Origin: Micromonospora sp. WMMD1082
GTDB lineage: Bacteria; Actinomycetota; Actinomycetes; Mycobacteriales; Micromonosporaceae
Direction: 5' to 3'
Length of the DNA stretch: 64,000 nt
Assembly (NCBI RefSeq): GCF_029626175.1
Contig: NZ_JARUBM010000002.1
Coordinates: 5,411,001 to 5,475,000 of the forward strand
The notes below the pieces were generated by a model. That model made no database searches. It worked only from the letters and a program-made list of their open reading frames with translations, and was not told the DNA's origin. The position numbers were made by a program, and so were the translations under genes. This document shows, in pieces, positions 51,710 to 59,863 of this stretch; the first letter of the stretch is position 1, and each line of letters starts with the position of its first letter.

Positions 51710-53352
51710 CCGGCACCGCCCAGCGGGTTGGGCACCGCGACGTACGGCGCCCACTGGTCCGGTTCCCGGCGCCAGCGGACCAGCAGGTTCGCCTTTGCCG
51801 TGAGCGGGGCGCCGTCGAGCAGCGGCGCGAGTTCGGCCGGCTCGCCCAGCTCCGCGTGGCACGCCTCGACGGCCCGGCGGACGTGGCGCCACAGCCGATG
51901 CTCGGTGCCGGGATGAGCGTCGGCGAGGGCGGCGGCGAGACCGGCGAGATGGTTGACGAACAGGCAGTAGGTGACCCGCCGCGCCGCCTGGGCGGTGGTG
52001 TAGGCGGCCTGCCGGGGCACCCGGTCGGGCCAGGTCGCCAGGCGGCCGGTGTCGAGCTTGAGCCCTTCGAGATCACGCAGGAGCAGGCGCGCCGGACGGC
52101 CGTCCGGATCCAGCACCACCAGGACGTTCTGCAGGTGCGCCTCGTGCACGACGCCGTGGCGCAGCCACAGCCGCAGGACCGTGGGGACCAGAAGGTCGAC
52201 GTAGGCCCGCCACCAGTCCAACGGGTCCGGCACGGCCAGCGGTGTCGCGGCCAGGGCGGCGGCCAGCAGCACCGTCTCGCCCGGCCGCAGGTGCTCGCGC
52301 AGGCCCGTACGCAGGATCGTGCCGTACGCCTCGTCCGGCCCGGGCAGGTCGACGGTCCGGTAGCCGGGCTCGGCGAGCAGACCGATCCGCTCGGGAAGTG
52401 GCACACCGGCCAGGAACCGGGTCAGCGCCACCGCACCGGTCAGCTCGTAGCGCGCGTTCTTGCGCAGGCAGTTGGTGATGCGTACGTGCAGGCTGGTCTT
52501 GAGGAACAGGTCGGCCGACGGCGCGTAGAGGGTACGGACGCTCGCGGTCGGGCGCACCGGCACGCCGGCCGGACCGAGGCGGCGCAACCGAGGATCGGCC
52601 GGTGGCATCAGGGACAGCTGCCAGGGGTGCACCGGCAGCAGGTGGTGCCCGGGCGGCGCGGCGGGTGGGTCCAGCGGCGCGATCAGCTCGTCGAACGGCC
52701 CGTCACCGGCCAGCAGGTCGGCGGGGACGGCGAGCCAGCTCAGCCGGAAGGCGCTGCGCAACTCCGGGGCATAGCGGTGCCAGCTCGCCGGATCACCGCT
52801 GCGCCACTTCGGACTGGGATGGTGTGGATGCCCGTGCACCAGGGACTGCTCGGAGTCGACGTAGGTGTCGACCACCGGGTCACCGGTCGGGGTGGGATCG
52901 GCCGGCGGACGCCGGTGCAGCAGCGTGGCGAGGGTGTCGCGGCTGCCGAGCACCTGGGCGACGAACTCGTCGTTGGCCAGGCCGGTGCGGGCGGTCAGCT
53001 CGGCGGCGAGCAGCCGCGCGAGCCGCGCGCCGTCGACCGGCTCGTCGGGCAATGCACCGCCCGTGACGGCGGTGCCGTCCACTGTGGCCCGGCACCGGAC
53101 GGGGCCGACGTAGCGGTGTGCCAGGACGGGGGAGACCCGCGACAGCCGGCAGGAGAGCGTCAGCCCGAGGTGCGGCAGCCGGATGCGTACGATCGTGCCG
53201 GTGGTCTCGGCCTCCCCGTCGGGCGCGGCGACCTCCCGCAGGTAGCAGGAGAGCAGTGTGTGCGCGGCGGCCAGGTCGGCCGCGTACTCCGCCGGCAGCG
53301 GCTGCTCCGCCGGCACCGGCTGGGCGGCGGCCTCGGCCGTCCGACCCCTCAC
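51706..53352 (-). CDS. IucA/IucC family siderophore synthetase, second copy
   Basis: NRPS-independent siderophore (NIS) synthetase of 548 residues: HPHHPSPKWRSG in the N-terminal half, LPVHPWQL, SVRTLYAPSADLFLKTSLHV with ITNCLRKN, and HEAHLQNVLVVL with LLLRDLEGL near the C-terminus. These adenylate a carboxylate (citrate or alpha-ketoglutarate) and condense it with an amine or alcohol. GTG overlaps the stop of the first synthetase gene (GTGA). Which of PvsB or PvsD it matches needs a tree. Confidence 0.9.
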   Translation of the reverse strand: MRGRTAEAAAQPVPAEQPLPAEYAADLAAAHTLLSCYLREVAAPDGEAETTGTIVRIRLPHLGLTLSCRLSRVSPVLAHRYVGPVRCRATVDGTAVTGGALPDEPVDGARLARLLAAELTARTGLANDEFVAQVLGSRDTLATLLHRRPPADPTPTGDPVVDTYVDSEQSLVHGHPHHPSPKWRSGDPASWHRYAPELRSAFRLSWLAVPADLLAGDGPFDELIAPLDPPAAPPGHHLLPVHPWQLSLMPPADPRLRRLGPAGVPVRPTASVRTLYAPSADLFLKTSLHVRITNCLRKNARYELTGAVALTRFLAGVPLPERIGLLAEPGYRTVDLPGPDEAYGTILRTGLREHLRPGETVLLAAALAATPLAVPDPLDWWRAYVDLLVPTVLRLWLRHGVVHEAHLQNVLVVLDPDGRPARLLLRDLEGLKLDTGRLATWPDRVPRQAAYTTAQAARRVTYCLFVNHLAGLAAALADAHPGTEHRLWRHVRRAVEACHAELGEPAELAPLLDGAPLTAKANLLVRWRREPDQWAPYVAVPNPLGGAG

Positions 53353-54998
53353 GAGTCGCTCCGCAGGTAGTTGGGGCCGGTGCGCAGGTAGTGCTTGTTC
53401 ACGTCGGTGCAGCCGAGCCGGTGCTTGGGCAGCAGCGTGCCCGCGGTGAGCATCGCCTTGACGGGCAGCCGGTCGGCGGTGAGCACCCGGTCGACGAGGC
53501 GCCGGGTGGCGGGTGTGTCGCCCCACCGGTCGCGGGCGGCGCGCAGCCGTGGCGGGAGCGCCTCGGCGGGGGTGGGCACGTCGACGCCCTGCTCCGCGAG
53601 GGCGAGCAGCGGCGCCGCGGCGGCCAGGTGAATGGTGATAGTGACGAACATGTCGGCCAGCTCCCGTGGGTGGCGAATCCACATCCGCTCGTCGCGCAGC
53701 CGCACCGTCTCCGCGTGCCGCCGATCCAGGCGGGCCCCGTCGTTGTCCTTGTAGAGCAGCCGGACCGGACCGTCGGGCGGCAGCACCAGGTGGATGTTCT
53801 GCGGATGTGCTTCCAACGCCACTCCGTACCGTAACCAGAGGAACACGTGCCAGTCGAGCAGGAGATCCAGATAGGAGCCGAGCAGCCGTGCCGGATCGCC
53901 ACCGCCGACCCGCTGGGCCACCGTACCGGTGGTCGGATCGGCCGCGGCGAGGGCGGCCACCGGCACCACCGTCGCCCGTTCCCACCCGGCCGGCAGGCGG
54001 CGCAGCAGGAAGGACCGGAGTTCGTCGTCGCCACAGTGGCCGAAGGTGCGCTCGTCGGCGTGGATGATCCGGCCCGCGAAGCGTGGCTCGCCGGCGGCGA
54101 GGCGGTCCAGCAGCCCGGCCACCGCCGCCCCGTCGGAGAGCGAGTCGGGTGCGAGGGTACGGCGGTTGCGCGCGCCCAGGGTCGCCGTCGGCAGCGGGAG
54201 CTTCAGGTGCGTCGCCGGATCGGTGTCGAGGGCGACGGTCCGCATCGACAGGGTGGGCCGTACGGTGACGGCCGGGCGGTCGAGGACCGGCAGGTCGGCC
54301 CGGTCGGCGGTGAGCGGGTGCACCGGCAGCAGCACCTCCCCGGTGCGGCGGGGGGTCGGCCACCAGTCGGGCAGCCGGCCGCTCAGCCGCAGCTCCCGGG
54401 CCGGCACGGGCAGCCACCGCAGGGCGAACGTGGGAGCGTGCTCGGGTGCGTACCGGCGCAGTTCGTCCGCGTCGAGGCCGTGGCGGCACCGGTCGGTGGG
54501 GTAGACGGGATGGCCGGCGTGGGCGGCGAGCACGTCGTCGAGCAGCGCGCCGGCGAGACCGGCCGGCGTGGTGGCGCGGGCGGCGGCGACCCGGGCGTAC
54601 GTGCGCGACCGGGTCTCGGCGGCCAGCCGGCGGGCCAGCAGGTCCTGCCGGCACTCGGCGACGAAGGCACGCCAGCCCTCCTCGGCCTCGGCGTCGGCCT
54701 CCGGCGCGAGGAGGTCCAGCAGCTCCGCCACCGTGTCGACCCGCCGGGCCGGATGACCGGGCTCGTGGAGGTGCGCCTCCGCGCGGGCCAGGCGGACGGC
54801 ATGCTGGAACCCGTCGGGGCGTACCGGAAGGCGCAACCGGCCGGCGCGGTGGGGCGCCTGCCACCAGCCGGGGCGGTCGGGCCCGCCCCGGCTGCTCAGG
54901 CCGAGATGGTCCTCCCGCAGCAGGGCGTCCAGCACCCGGCGGAACACCTCCCGCTCTTCCGCACTGCGTTGATGGTTCGCTCGCTCGCGCATGCTCAC
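53349..54998 (-). CDS. IucA/IucC family siderophore synthetase, first copy
   Basis: NIS synthetase of 549 residues (HPVYPTDRCRHG, LLPVHPLTAD, STMRT-like LSMRTVALDTDPATHLKLPL, LEAHPQNIHLVL, LYKDNDGAR). The first 16 codons (MSMRERANHQRSAEE) come from a 45-bp repeat also present 80 bp upstream. The GTG has GGGAGG upstream; a GTG about 17 codons later (VFRRVLDALL) fits where homologues normally begin. So the N-terminal extension is probably a late addition. Confidence 0.88.
   Translation of the reverse strand: MSMRERANHQRSAEEREVFRRVLDALLREDHLGLSSRGGPDRPGWWQAPHRAGRLRLPVRPDGFQHAVRLARAEAHLHEPGHPARRVDTVAELLDLLAPEADAEAEEGWRAFVAECRQDLLARRLAAETRSRTYARVAAARATTPAGLAGALLDDVLAAHAGHPVYPTDRCRHGLDADELRRYAPEHAPTFALRWLPVPARELRLSGRLPDWWPTPRRTGEVLLPVHPLTADRADLPVLDRPAVTVRPTLSMRTVALDTDPATHLKLPLPTATLGARNRRTLAPDSLSDGAAVAGLLDRLAAGEPRFAGRIIHADERTFGHCGDDELRSFLLRRLPAGWERATVVPVAALAAADPTTGTVAQRVGGGDPARLLGSYLDLLLDWHVFLWLRYGVALEAHPQNIHLVLPPDGPVRLLYKDNDGARLDRRHAETVRLRDERMWIRHPRELADMFVTITIHLAAAAPLLALAEQGVDVPTPAEALPPRLRAARDRWGDTPATRRLVDRVLTADRLPVKAMLTAGTLLPKHRLGCTDVNKHYLRTGPNYLRSDS
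54954..54998 (-). repeat. 45-bp repeat, copy A
   Basis: Minus strand GTGAGCATGCGCGAGCGAGC... ending GCAGTGCGGAAGAG; it supplies the start and first codons of the first IucA/IucC gene. Copy B (55034-55078) matches at 41 of 45 bases by hand. Confidence 0.85.
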
Positions 54999-55033
54999 GC
55001 CGCCGCCTCCCTGCGGTCGGCGACGCCGCGAGG

Positions 55034-55078
55034 CTCTTCCGCACTGCGTTGATGGTTCGCTCGCTTGCGCTCGGTCAC
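55034..55078 (-). repeat. 45-bp repeat, copy B
   Basis: Same unit as copy A, offset by exactly 80 bp. It contains the stop codon of the ATP-grasp gene. The core GAGCGAGCGAACCATCA resembles GAGCGAGCGAATCGTCA at about 31401 between cobG and cobH. Confidence 0.85.
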
Positions 55079-56247
55079 GGGGCGATCAGCCAGTCGAGGC
55101 CGGCGCGGAAGTCGGCCAGCGTACGGCGGACGGTGACCGGGTCCGGCCCGATGCCGTGCAGCACGGCCAGGTAGTCCCGGTTGGTGCCGGTCCACCCGGC
55201 AGCGGTGCCCACCGCCCGCAGCGGGCGGCAGCCGAGCCGCACCCCGTCGCGGAGCGCGTCGACGTGCCCGGGGGCGGCGACGAGGGTGCCGCTCCGGTCG
55301 GCGCAGACGTACTCGACCCGGGCCGTCCGCCCGAGCGTGGTCGGGTCGGGCAGGCCGAGGTCGGCCACGGCCTCGCCGAGGTGCAGCCGGATGACGTACT
55401 CGAACAGCGGCACCCCCAGCAGTTCGGCGAGGATGAGGTCCATCCGGTCGCCGATCAGCCGGTCGTTGACCTCGATGAGGCGGGGCCGCCCGTCGTGCAC
55501 GACGAACTCGGTGTGGCAGGCGCCGAACCGTACCCCGAGCGCGTCCAGCTGGGCGTGCACTCCGGCGGCGACCGCCGGGGTCGCCGGTGCCCACTCCAGG
55601 CACTGCTCGGTGAAGGTGGGCGGCGGGCCGAGCGTGGTACGCCAGCCACCGAGCACGGCCAGCGTCCGGGCGTCACCGAGGGTGTCGTGGGTCCGGACGT
55701 CGCCGGGCAGGTACTCCTCGACCACCAGCGGCGCGCCCGGGCGGCGCCGGCGGATCTCGGCGACCCGACGGCCGAGGTCGTCCTCGTCGGTGACCAGGTA
55801 GGCGTCCTCGCTGGCGACCCCGTCGCGGGGCTTGACCACGGCGGGAAAGGCGTCGAACGCCGGCGCCTGATCCGGCGTGAGCACCCGGGCACGTACGACG
55901 TCGAGGCCCGCCCCGGCGACGGCCCGCCGCATGGCGGCCTTGTCCTTGCAGCGCCGCGCCGCCTCGGGATCCTTCCCGGGCAGACCGAGGCGGCCGGCCG
56001 CCAGCGCGGTCGCGGCCTGCAGGTGGTCGCTGTTGGAGAGCAGACCCACCGCCGTCGGCCCGGCCCGGACGGCCTCGGTGACGGCGTCCGGATCCCGTAC
56101 CGCGCAGGGCCGCGCCGGCACCGCTCGGGGCCAGTCGTCGGGCCGGTCGGTGAGCACGGTGACCGGCACGCCGAGGGAGTCGGCGGCCGGCAGCAGGCCG
56201 TCGAGCACGGCGTCGGTCGGATTGAGGGCGGTCAGGTACAGCATCAC
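55075..56247 (-). CDS. ATP-grasp ligase, PvsA-like
   Basis: ATP-grasp carboxylate-amine ligase of 390 residues: KDKAAMRRAVAGAGL, FPAVVKPRDGVASEDAYLV, LVVEEYLPGDVRTHD, and the metal-binding RLIEVNDRLIGDRMD. In the vibrioferrin pathway PvsA is an ATP-grasp enzyme that adds an amino acid to the citryl intermediate. It lies between the siderophore-interacting protein and the first NIS synthetase. Starts GTG-ATG; either codon is possible. Confidence 0.85.
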   Translation of the reverse strand: MMLYLTALNPTDAVLDGLLPAADSLGVPVTVLTDRPDDWPRAVPARPCAVRDPDAVTEAVRAGPTAVGLLSNSDHLQAATALAAGRLGLPGKDPEAARRCKDKAAMRRAVAGAGLDVVRARVLTPDQAPAFDAFPAVVKPRDGVASEDAYLVTDEDDLGRRVAEIRRRRPGAPLVVEEYLPGDVRTHDTLGDARTLAVLGGWRTTLGPPPTFTEQCLEWAPATPAVAAGVHAQLDALGVRFGACHTEFVVHDGRPRLIEVNDRLIGDRMDLILAELLGVPLFEYVIRLHLGEAVADLGLPDPTTLGRTARVEYVCADRSGTLVAAPGHVDALRDGVRLGCRPLRAVGTAAGWTGTNRDYLAVLHGIGPDPVTVRRTLADFRAGLDWLIAP

Positions 56248-56266
56248 GAGCCGGCGCGGCGACCCG

Positions 56267-56980
56267 TCACCGGGCGCGCCAGTAGGCCAGCGCCTCCACC
56301 TGCTCCTTGCCGACGCCGAGACCCCGCCTCAGGTGCTTGACGATGCTGCGGGTGCTGGCGGCCTCGCACGCCACCCAGTACAGGGCGTCGTCCTGGACGG
56401 TGGTGAGGGCCGTGGTGACCGCCTCCACCAGGTGGTCGCCCTCGTCGCGGCGCGGCACCCACACCACGTCGTCGTGCGGGCGGGTCCGCAGCGGCAGGGT
56501 GCGCTCGCCGTCGTGGGCGTACTCGATCCAGATCCGCGCCGACGCGGGCCCGGCGACGTCGAGCAGACTGTTCACCGCCGGCAGCGACGCCGCGTCCCCG
56601 ACCAGGTAGAGGCGGGCCGGCGCCGGGTCGGGCAGGGTGAAGGCGCTGCCCTGCACGGTCGCCTCGATGGTGTCTCCCGGCCGGGCCGTCGTGGCCCACC
56701 GCGCGGCGCAGCCGTCGTGCAGGGCGAACACGAGGTGGAAGCGCCCGCTCGCCGCGTCCGGGTCGACCAGGGTGTACGCCCGCTGATGAGGGCGGCCGTC
56801 GTTGTCGAACCACAGCCGGATCCACATGGTGGGGTGGATACCGCACGTGCGCAGGAGTTCGCCCCCGTCGACGAGCAACCGTTGGTAACGGTCGCCGACC
56901 GGTTCGCTCTCCAGGACGGTCAGCTGGAAATTCCTGCCCCCGAACGCCTTGAGCACGAGGGCTTCCCAGTTCCGTTTCAC
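56267..56980 (-). CDS. siderophore-interacting protein, FAD-type ferric reductase
   Basis: SIP/ViuB family flavoprotein of 237 residues that reduces imported ferric siderophore to release Fe(II). FAD-binding motif HQRAYTLVDPD (R-x-Y-T), NAD(P)H region LYLVGDAASLPAVNSLL, and the C-terminal WVACEAASTRSIVKHLR. The GTG start is preferred since GGAGGAACAC is placed before it and homologues begin MKRNWEALVLKAFGG; the ATG five codons upstream lacks such a site. Confidence 0.92.
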   Translation of the reverse strand: MKRNWEALVLKAFGGRNFQLTVLESEPVGDRYQRLLVDGGELLRTCGIHPTMWIRLWFDNDGRPHQRAYTLVDPDAASGRFHLVFALHDGCAARWATTARPGDTIEATVQGSAFTLPDPAPARLYLVGDAASLPAVNSLLDVAGPASARIWIEYAHDGERTLPLRTRPHDDVVWVPRRDEGDHLVEAVTTALTTVQDDALYWVACEAASTRSIVKHLRRGLGVGKEQVEALAYWRAR

Positions 56981-57015
56981 GTGTTCCTCCACCATGGATG
57001 CGTTCGGGTGACGAA

Positions 57016-57049
57016 GAGCTGTGACCCGCTCAGAGCTGTGACCCGCTCA
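57016..57049. repeat. 17-bp perfect tandem duplication
   Basis: GAGCTGTGACCCGCTCA occurs twice in a row. The second copy contains the stop codon of the acetyltransferase gene. Confidence 0.9.
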
Positions 57050-57625
57050 CGGAGCGGAGGTCAGCGGCAGCGCCCGCACCAACATCCGGTGCGAGCGCCA
57101 GCCCGGAAACGGGACGAGGTCGCCGACGTGGTCGAACCGGATCCGTTGCAGCGCGTGCCACACCCGGGTGTTGGTCTCGGCGACCGCGAGCGCGACCCGC
57201 TCCTCGCGGCGCCGGGCCAGCAGCTCGGTCGTCATCCGGAGGCCGAGACGATGCCGGCGGAACTCGGGCAGCACGAACGCCTCGCACACGGCGAAGGTGC
57301 GCCCCTCCCACTCGATCGCGAGGTCGGGATCGTGTGTCGAGGTCAGGTCGCGCCACCACAGCGTCTCCGGTGGCAGTGGACAGCCCATCACCGTCCCCGC
57401 CAGGTGGCCGTCGACATAGCCGAGGGCGGCCTCGAAGCCGGGCGCCTCGGCGGTCCACCGGAGGCGCTCCGTCACGGTCGGCACGCTGTGGTCGACCAGG
57501 TGGAGGTCTGCGGCGTGCACCCGACGGTAGACCTGGGCGAGCGCCTCAAGGTCGACCTGGTCGGTGACGACGACCGTGCTGTCCAGACCGCCGATCGCCT
57601 CGGTCGCAGCGGGCGACGACGACAT
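57047..57625 (-). CDS. GNAT family N-acetyltransferase
   Basis: 192-residue GNAT-fold protein (FAVCEAFVLPEFRRHRLGLR, the acetyl-CoA-binding motif in variant form; TNTRVWHALQRIRFDHVGD). First gene of the iron operon, 20 bases downstream of the iron box. In siderophore operons such enzymes acylate amines; a role in finishing the siderophore is inferred. Start ATG with GGGAGG upstream. Confidence 0.85.
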   Translation of the reverse strand: MSSSPAATEAIGGLDSTVVVTDQVDLEALAQVYRRVHAADLHLVDHSVPTVTERLRWTAEAPGFEAALGYVDGHLAGTVMGCPLPPETLWWRDLTSTHDPDLAIEWEGRTFAVCEAFVLPEFRRHRLGLRMTTELLARRREERVALAVAETNTRVWHALQRIRFDHVGDLVPFPGWRSHRMLVRALPLTSAP

Positions 57626-57645
57626 CGAACCCTCCCGAGAAGTTT

Positions 57646-57663
57646 GGTTAGGCATACCTAACC
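57646..57663 (-). promoter_or_regulatory. DmdR/IdeR-type iron box
   Basis: GGTTAGGCATACCTAACC has 7-bp inverted arms and closely matches the actinobacterial iron-repressor site (core TTAGGCTAACCTAA, two differences at the centre). It lies 20 bases upstream of the first gene of the siderophore operon, a position where a bound repressor would block transcription under iron-replete conditions. Confidence 0.85.
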
Positions 57664-57942
57664 AGCACGACGCCGGTCGAGCAAGTCCCTGCGCCATGGA
57701 CCCGGCCGGACTCGACAACGCCACCAGCCACCTGGGTCGCCCTCCTCCCGCCCTCCCCCCGATTCACCTCGCCAGCCCCTTGCTCTGCTTCAACCCACGC
57801 AACGGACGACGTTCCGGCGGCAGGTGCCGCCGGCGCGCAGTCTCTTCGTCGGCATCCAATAGGAGATCTGACCGGTAGAGGGAGCCCACCACAGCGCAAC
57901 GGCGACAAACGTCCCGGCCCGGGTTCATGATCCGCGCAACTT
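57664..57942. other. non-coding stretch between iron box and insertion sequence
   Basis: No supported gene or repeat. It presumably carries the promoter of the iron operon on the minus strand near the iron box; the remainder up to the insertion sequence shows nothing recognisable. Confidence 0.4.
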
Positions 57943-57948
57943 CCCTGA

Positions 57949-57981
57949 TACTGCTGCCTCGGCCGAAGCTGAGGATTTAAC
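57949..57981 (+). repeat. left terminal inverted repeat
   Basis: TACTGCTGCCTC then 13 diverged bases then GATTTAAC; pairs with the right end at identical spacing. The flanking target duplicate CCCTGA is at 57943-57948. Confidence 0.8.
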
Positions 57982-58008
57982 TCGTGGGTTGGGGGTGGTG
58001 GAGGTGGC

Positions 58009-59520
58009 GTGTGGTTCGTTCGGTGTGTTGGCGTGACGTGGGGCGGCCACCGCCTGATCATCGGGATCGACCAAGATCTTCGATGTGGGGCGGTGGCCGT
58101 GGCTGTCATTGTGGGTCATGCGGGTGTGGGTGGGGAAGCAACCGGGGGTGAGCGTCACCGGTTGGTGGAGTTCCGTCAGGGTTGGTATCAGTGTTTGACG
58201 CGGTGGGCGGACACGTTGTTCGAGGTGACGGATGCGGTGTTGACCACGCCGGGTTCGTTGGCGTCGTTGCCGTATCTGACGTTGGAGCCGGCGCTGCGTC
58301 GGGGGTGGGGCAGTGTGTACGCGTCGTTGTCGAGGGGGCGGGTGGACGTCGCGGCGGTGCGTGATCTGCTGATCGGTGCTCTGCCGGGGTGGTGGCCGGT
58401 GTTCGCGGTGGATGTGACGGCGTGGCCGCGTCCGGAGGCGGGGTGTTCGCCGCGGCGGGGGATGTGTCGGGTGCCTGATCCGGGTGGCGATCGGCGGGGG
58501 CGGGTGGTGCCGGGGTGGGCGTATCAGTGGGTTTGTCAGGTGTCCGCGACGCCGGATTCCTGGACGGCGCCGGTCGATGTCGTGCGGGTGGACCCTGAGG
58601 ACAACGCCACCGAGGTGGCGTGTGGCCAGATGAGCGCTGTGGTGCGGGGCTTGGCCCGCCGGCGGCCGGGTGTGGTGCCGGTGTTCTGCCTGGACGCCGG
58701 TTACTGCCCGATCACCGCGACAGCTCGGGTGGCGTCCGATCCCCACGCCCCTGCCCGGATCATCGGACGCATCCGCCGGGACCGGGTCTTCTACGCCGAC
58801 CCGCCGGCCAAGACCCCCGGCAGTCCCGGCCGACCCAAACAGCATGGCGATCGATTCGCCTGCGCTGACCCCACGACCTGGCCGGACCCCACCCACGAGA
58901 TGCACACCGTCGATGACACCCACGGCCCGATCCACGTCCAAGCATGGACCGGGCTGCACCCCAAACCCGGCCCCCGACGCCGGTGGGCAGCGAAGAACAC
59001 CAAGGGTCTGGCCGCCCCGATCATCCGCGGCACCGTCGTACGGATCAGCCTGCCCCGAACCGTCGAGGCCAGCACCCCACAAACCCTGTGGCTGTGGACC
59101 GCCGGCCCCGACCCGATCGATCTTGACCTGATCTGGCGGGCCTACCTACGCCGATTCGCCATCGAACACACCAACCGGTTCATCAAACAACACCTCGCCT
59201 GGACCACCCCAGCAGTGCGTCATCCCAGCCAAGCAGACCTGTGGACCTGGATCGTCGCGGCGGCACACACCCAACTCCGCCTCGCCCGAACCCTGATCAC
59301 CGACCAACGCCTGCCCTGGGAACGACCCCTGACCACCACCACCCTGACTCCCTACCGGGTCCGACGAGGTTTCCGCAGCCTGCACCCACACCTACCCACA
59401 CCAGCCAAGCCGCCGAAACCCTCCCGACCAGGACCAGGACGACCAAGAGGCAGCCGCAACCAGCAACCAACCCCACGCCACAAAACGATCATCAAGCGAC
59501 GCAGACGCACGAAGCGTTAA
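58009..59520 (+). CDS. DDE transposase
   Basis: 503 residues. Candidate catalytic residues are D135 (VFAVDVTAWP), D229 (VFCLDAGYCP) and E386 (RFAIEHTNRFIKQHL), in the order and context of IS4/IS701-like DDE enzymes; it resembles the actinobacterial group called NF041680. The C-terminus is very basic (RHKTIIKRRRRTKR). GTG start with GGAGG five bases upstream, though the conserved part begins about 45 codons later. An 11-bp stem (CGGCCACCGCC at 58044, GGCGGTGGCCG at 58089) spans the start of the gene and may limit translation. No frameshift or stop interrupts it, so it is probably active. Confidence 0.85.
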   Translation: MWFVRCVGVTWGGHRLIIGIDQDLRCGAVAVAVIVGHAGVGGEATGGERHRLVEFRQGWYQCLTRWADTLFEVTDAVLTTPGSLASLPYLTLEPALRRGWGSVYASLSRGRVDVAAVRDLLIGALPGWWPVFAVDVTAWPRPEAGCSPRRGMCRVPDPGGDRRGRVVPGWAYQWVCQVSATPDSWTAPVDVVRVDPEDNATEVACGQMSAVVRGLARRRPGVVPVFCLDAGYCPITATARVASDPHAPARIIGRIRRDRVFYADPPAKTPGSPGRPKQHGDRFACADPTTWPDPTHEMHTVDDTHGPIHVQAWTGLHPKPGPRRRWAAKNTKGLAAPIIRGTVVRISLPRTVEASTPQTLWLWTAGPDPIDLDLIWRAYLRRFAIEHTNRFIKQHLAWTTPAVRHPSQADLWTWIVAAAHTQLRLARTLITDQRLPWERPLTTTTLTPYRVRRGFRSLHPHLPTPAKPPKPSRPGPGRPRGSRNQQPTPRHKTIIKRRRRTKR

Positions 59521-59548
59521 ATCGCCAACCGAAGTTGAGGCAGCAGTA
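59516..59548 (-). repeat. right terminal inverted repeat
   Basis: Reads GTTAAATC ... GAGGCAGCAGTA on the plus strand; overlaps the transposase stop codon TAA. The flanking target duplicate CCCTGA is at 59550-59555. Confidence 0.8.
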
Positions 59549-59614
59549 GCCCTGAAACTGTGCGGATCTTGCGCCCTCTTCGCGCCTGCGCGGCGTCCCG
59601 AAGAGACCGGGTGA

Positions 59615-59655
59615 CTTGGACAGTTTCCGTTCCGCGCGAACGGAAACTGTCCAAG
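59615..59655. terminator. long perfect hairpin downstream of the insertion sequence
   Basis: 18-bp perfect stem CTTGGACAGTTTCCGTTC and complement with a 5-base loop, AT-richer than its surroundings. It may be the terminator of a gene lost or displaced by the insertion. No T-run. Confidence 0.6.
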
Positions 59656-59863
59656 ATTGCGCGCTTCGCCTGGTGGAGAAACCGCATCGGTGGGTGAGTG
59701 CGGCCTGCGGAGCCAGCTGGGAGGGTGGCTGGCCCGTTCCGTGCCCGAGCTGGTGGTCCATGGGATGTGCGGTCGCCGGTGGGCGGTGGGGTGACCTGGC
59801 CGACAGCCCGTCGACGCCGCCAAACGGACGTGCCGGGGCCGGTCCTCTGCGAGCCTCTCAAGG
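59656..59863. other. non-coding stretch before the YoaK-like gene
   Basis: No gene is supported; an in-frame opening that crosses this region has no codon start or homology until the next genes. It should hold the promoter of the YoaK-like gene, but no convincing -35/-10 pair was seen. Confidence 0.3.

Larger units (their letters stand above)
57948..59549 (+). mobile_element. insertion sequence with DDE transposase, apparently intact
   Basis: About 1.6 kb. The ends read TACTGCTGCCTC ... GATTTAAC on the left and the same, inverted, on the right (33 bp, conserved outer and inner blocks, diverged middle). CCCTG(A) flanks both sides, a 5-6 bp target duplication. One transposase gene fills the element and its stop codon lies in the right inverted repeat. 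It separates the iron operon from the downstream YoaK region. Confidence 0.85.

Noticed and set aside
51706..55044. One continuous minus-strand frame of 1112 codons suggesting a giant fused synthetase
   Set aside because: Only the C-terminal 548 codons match IucA/IucC; the rest is an out-of-frame reading of the first synthetase gene.
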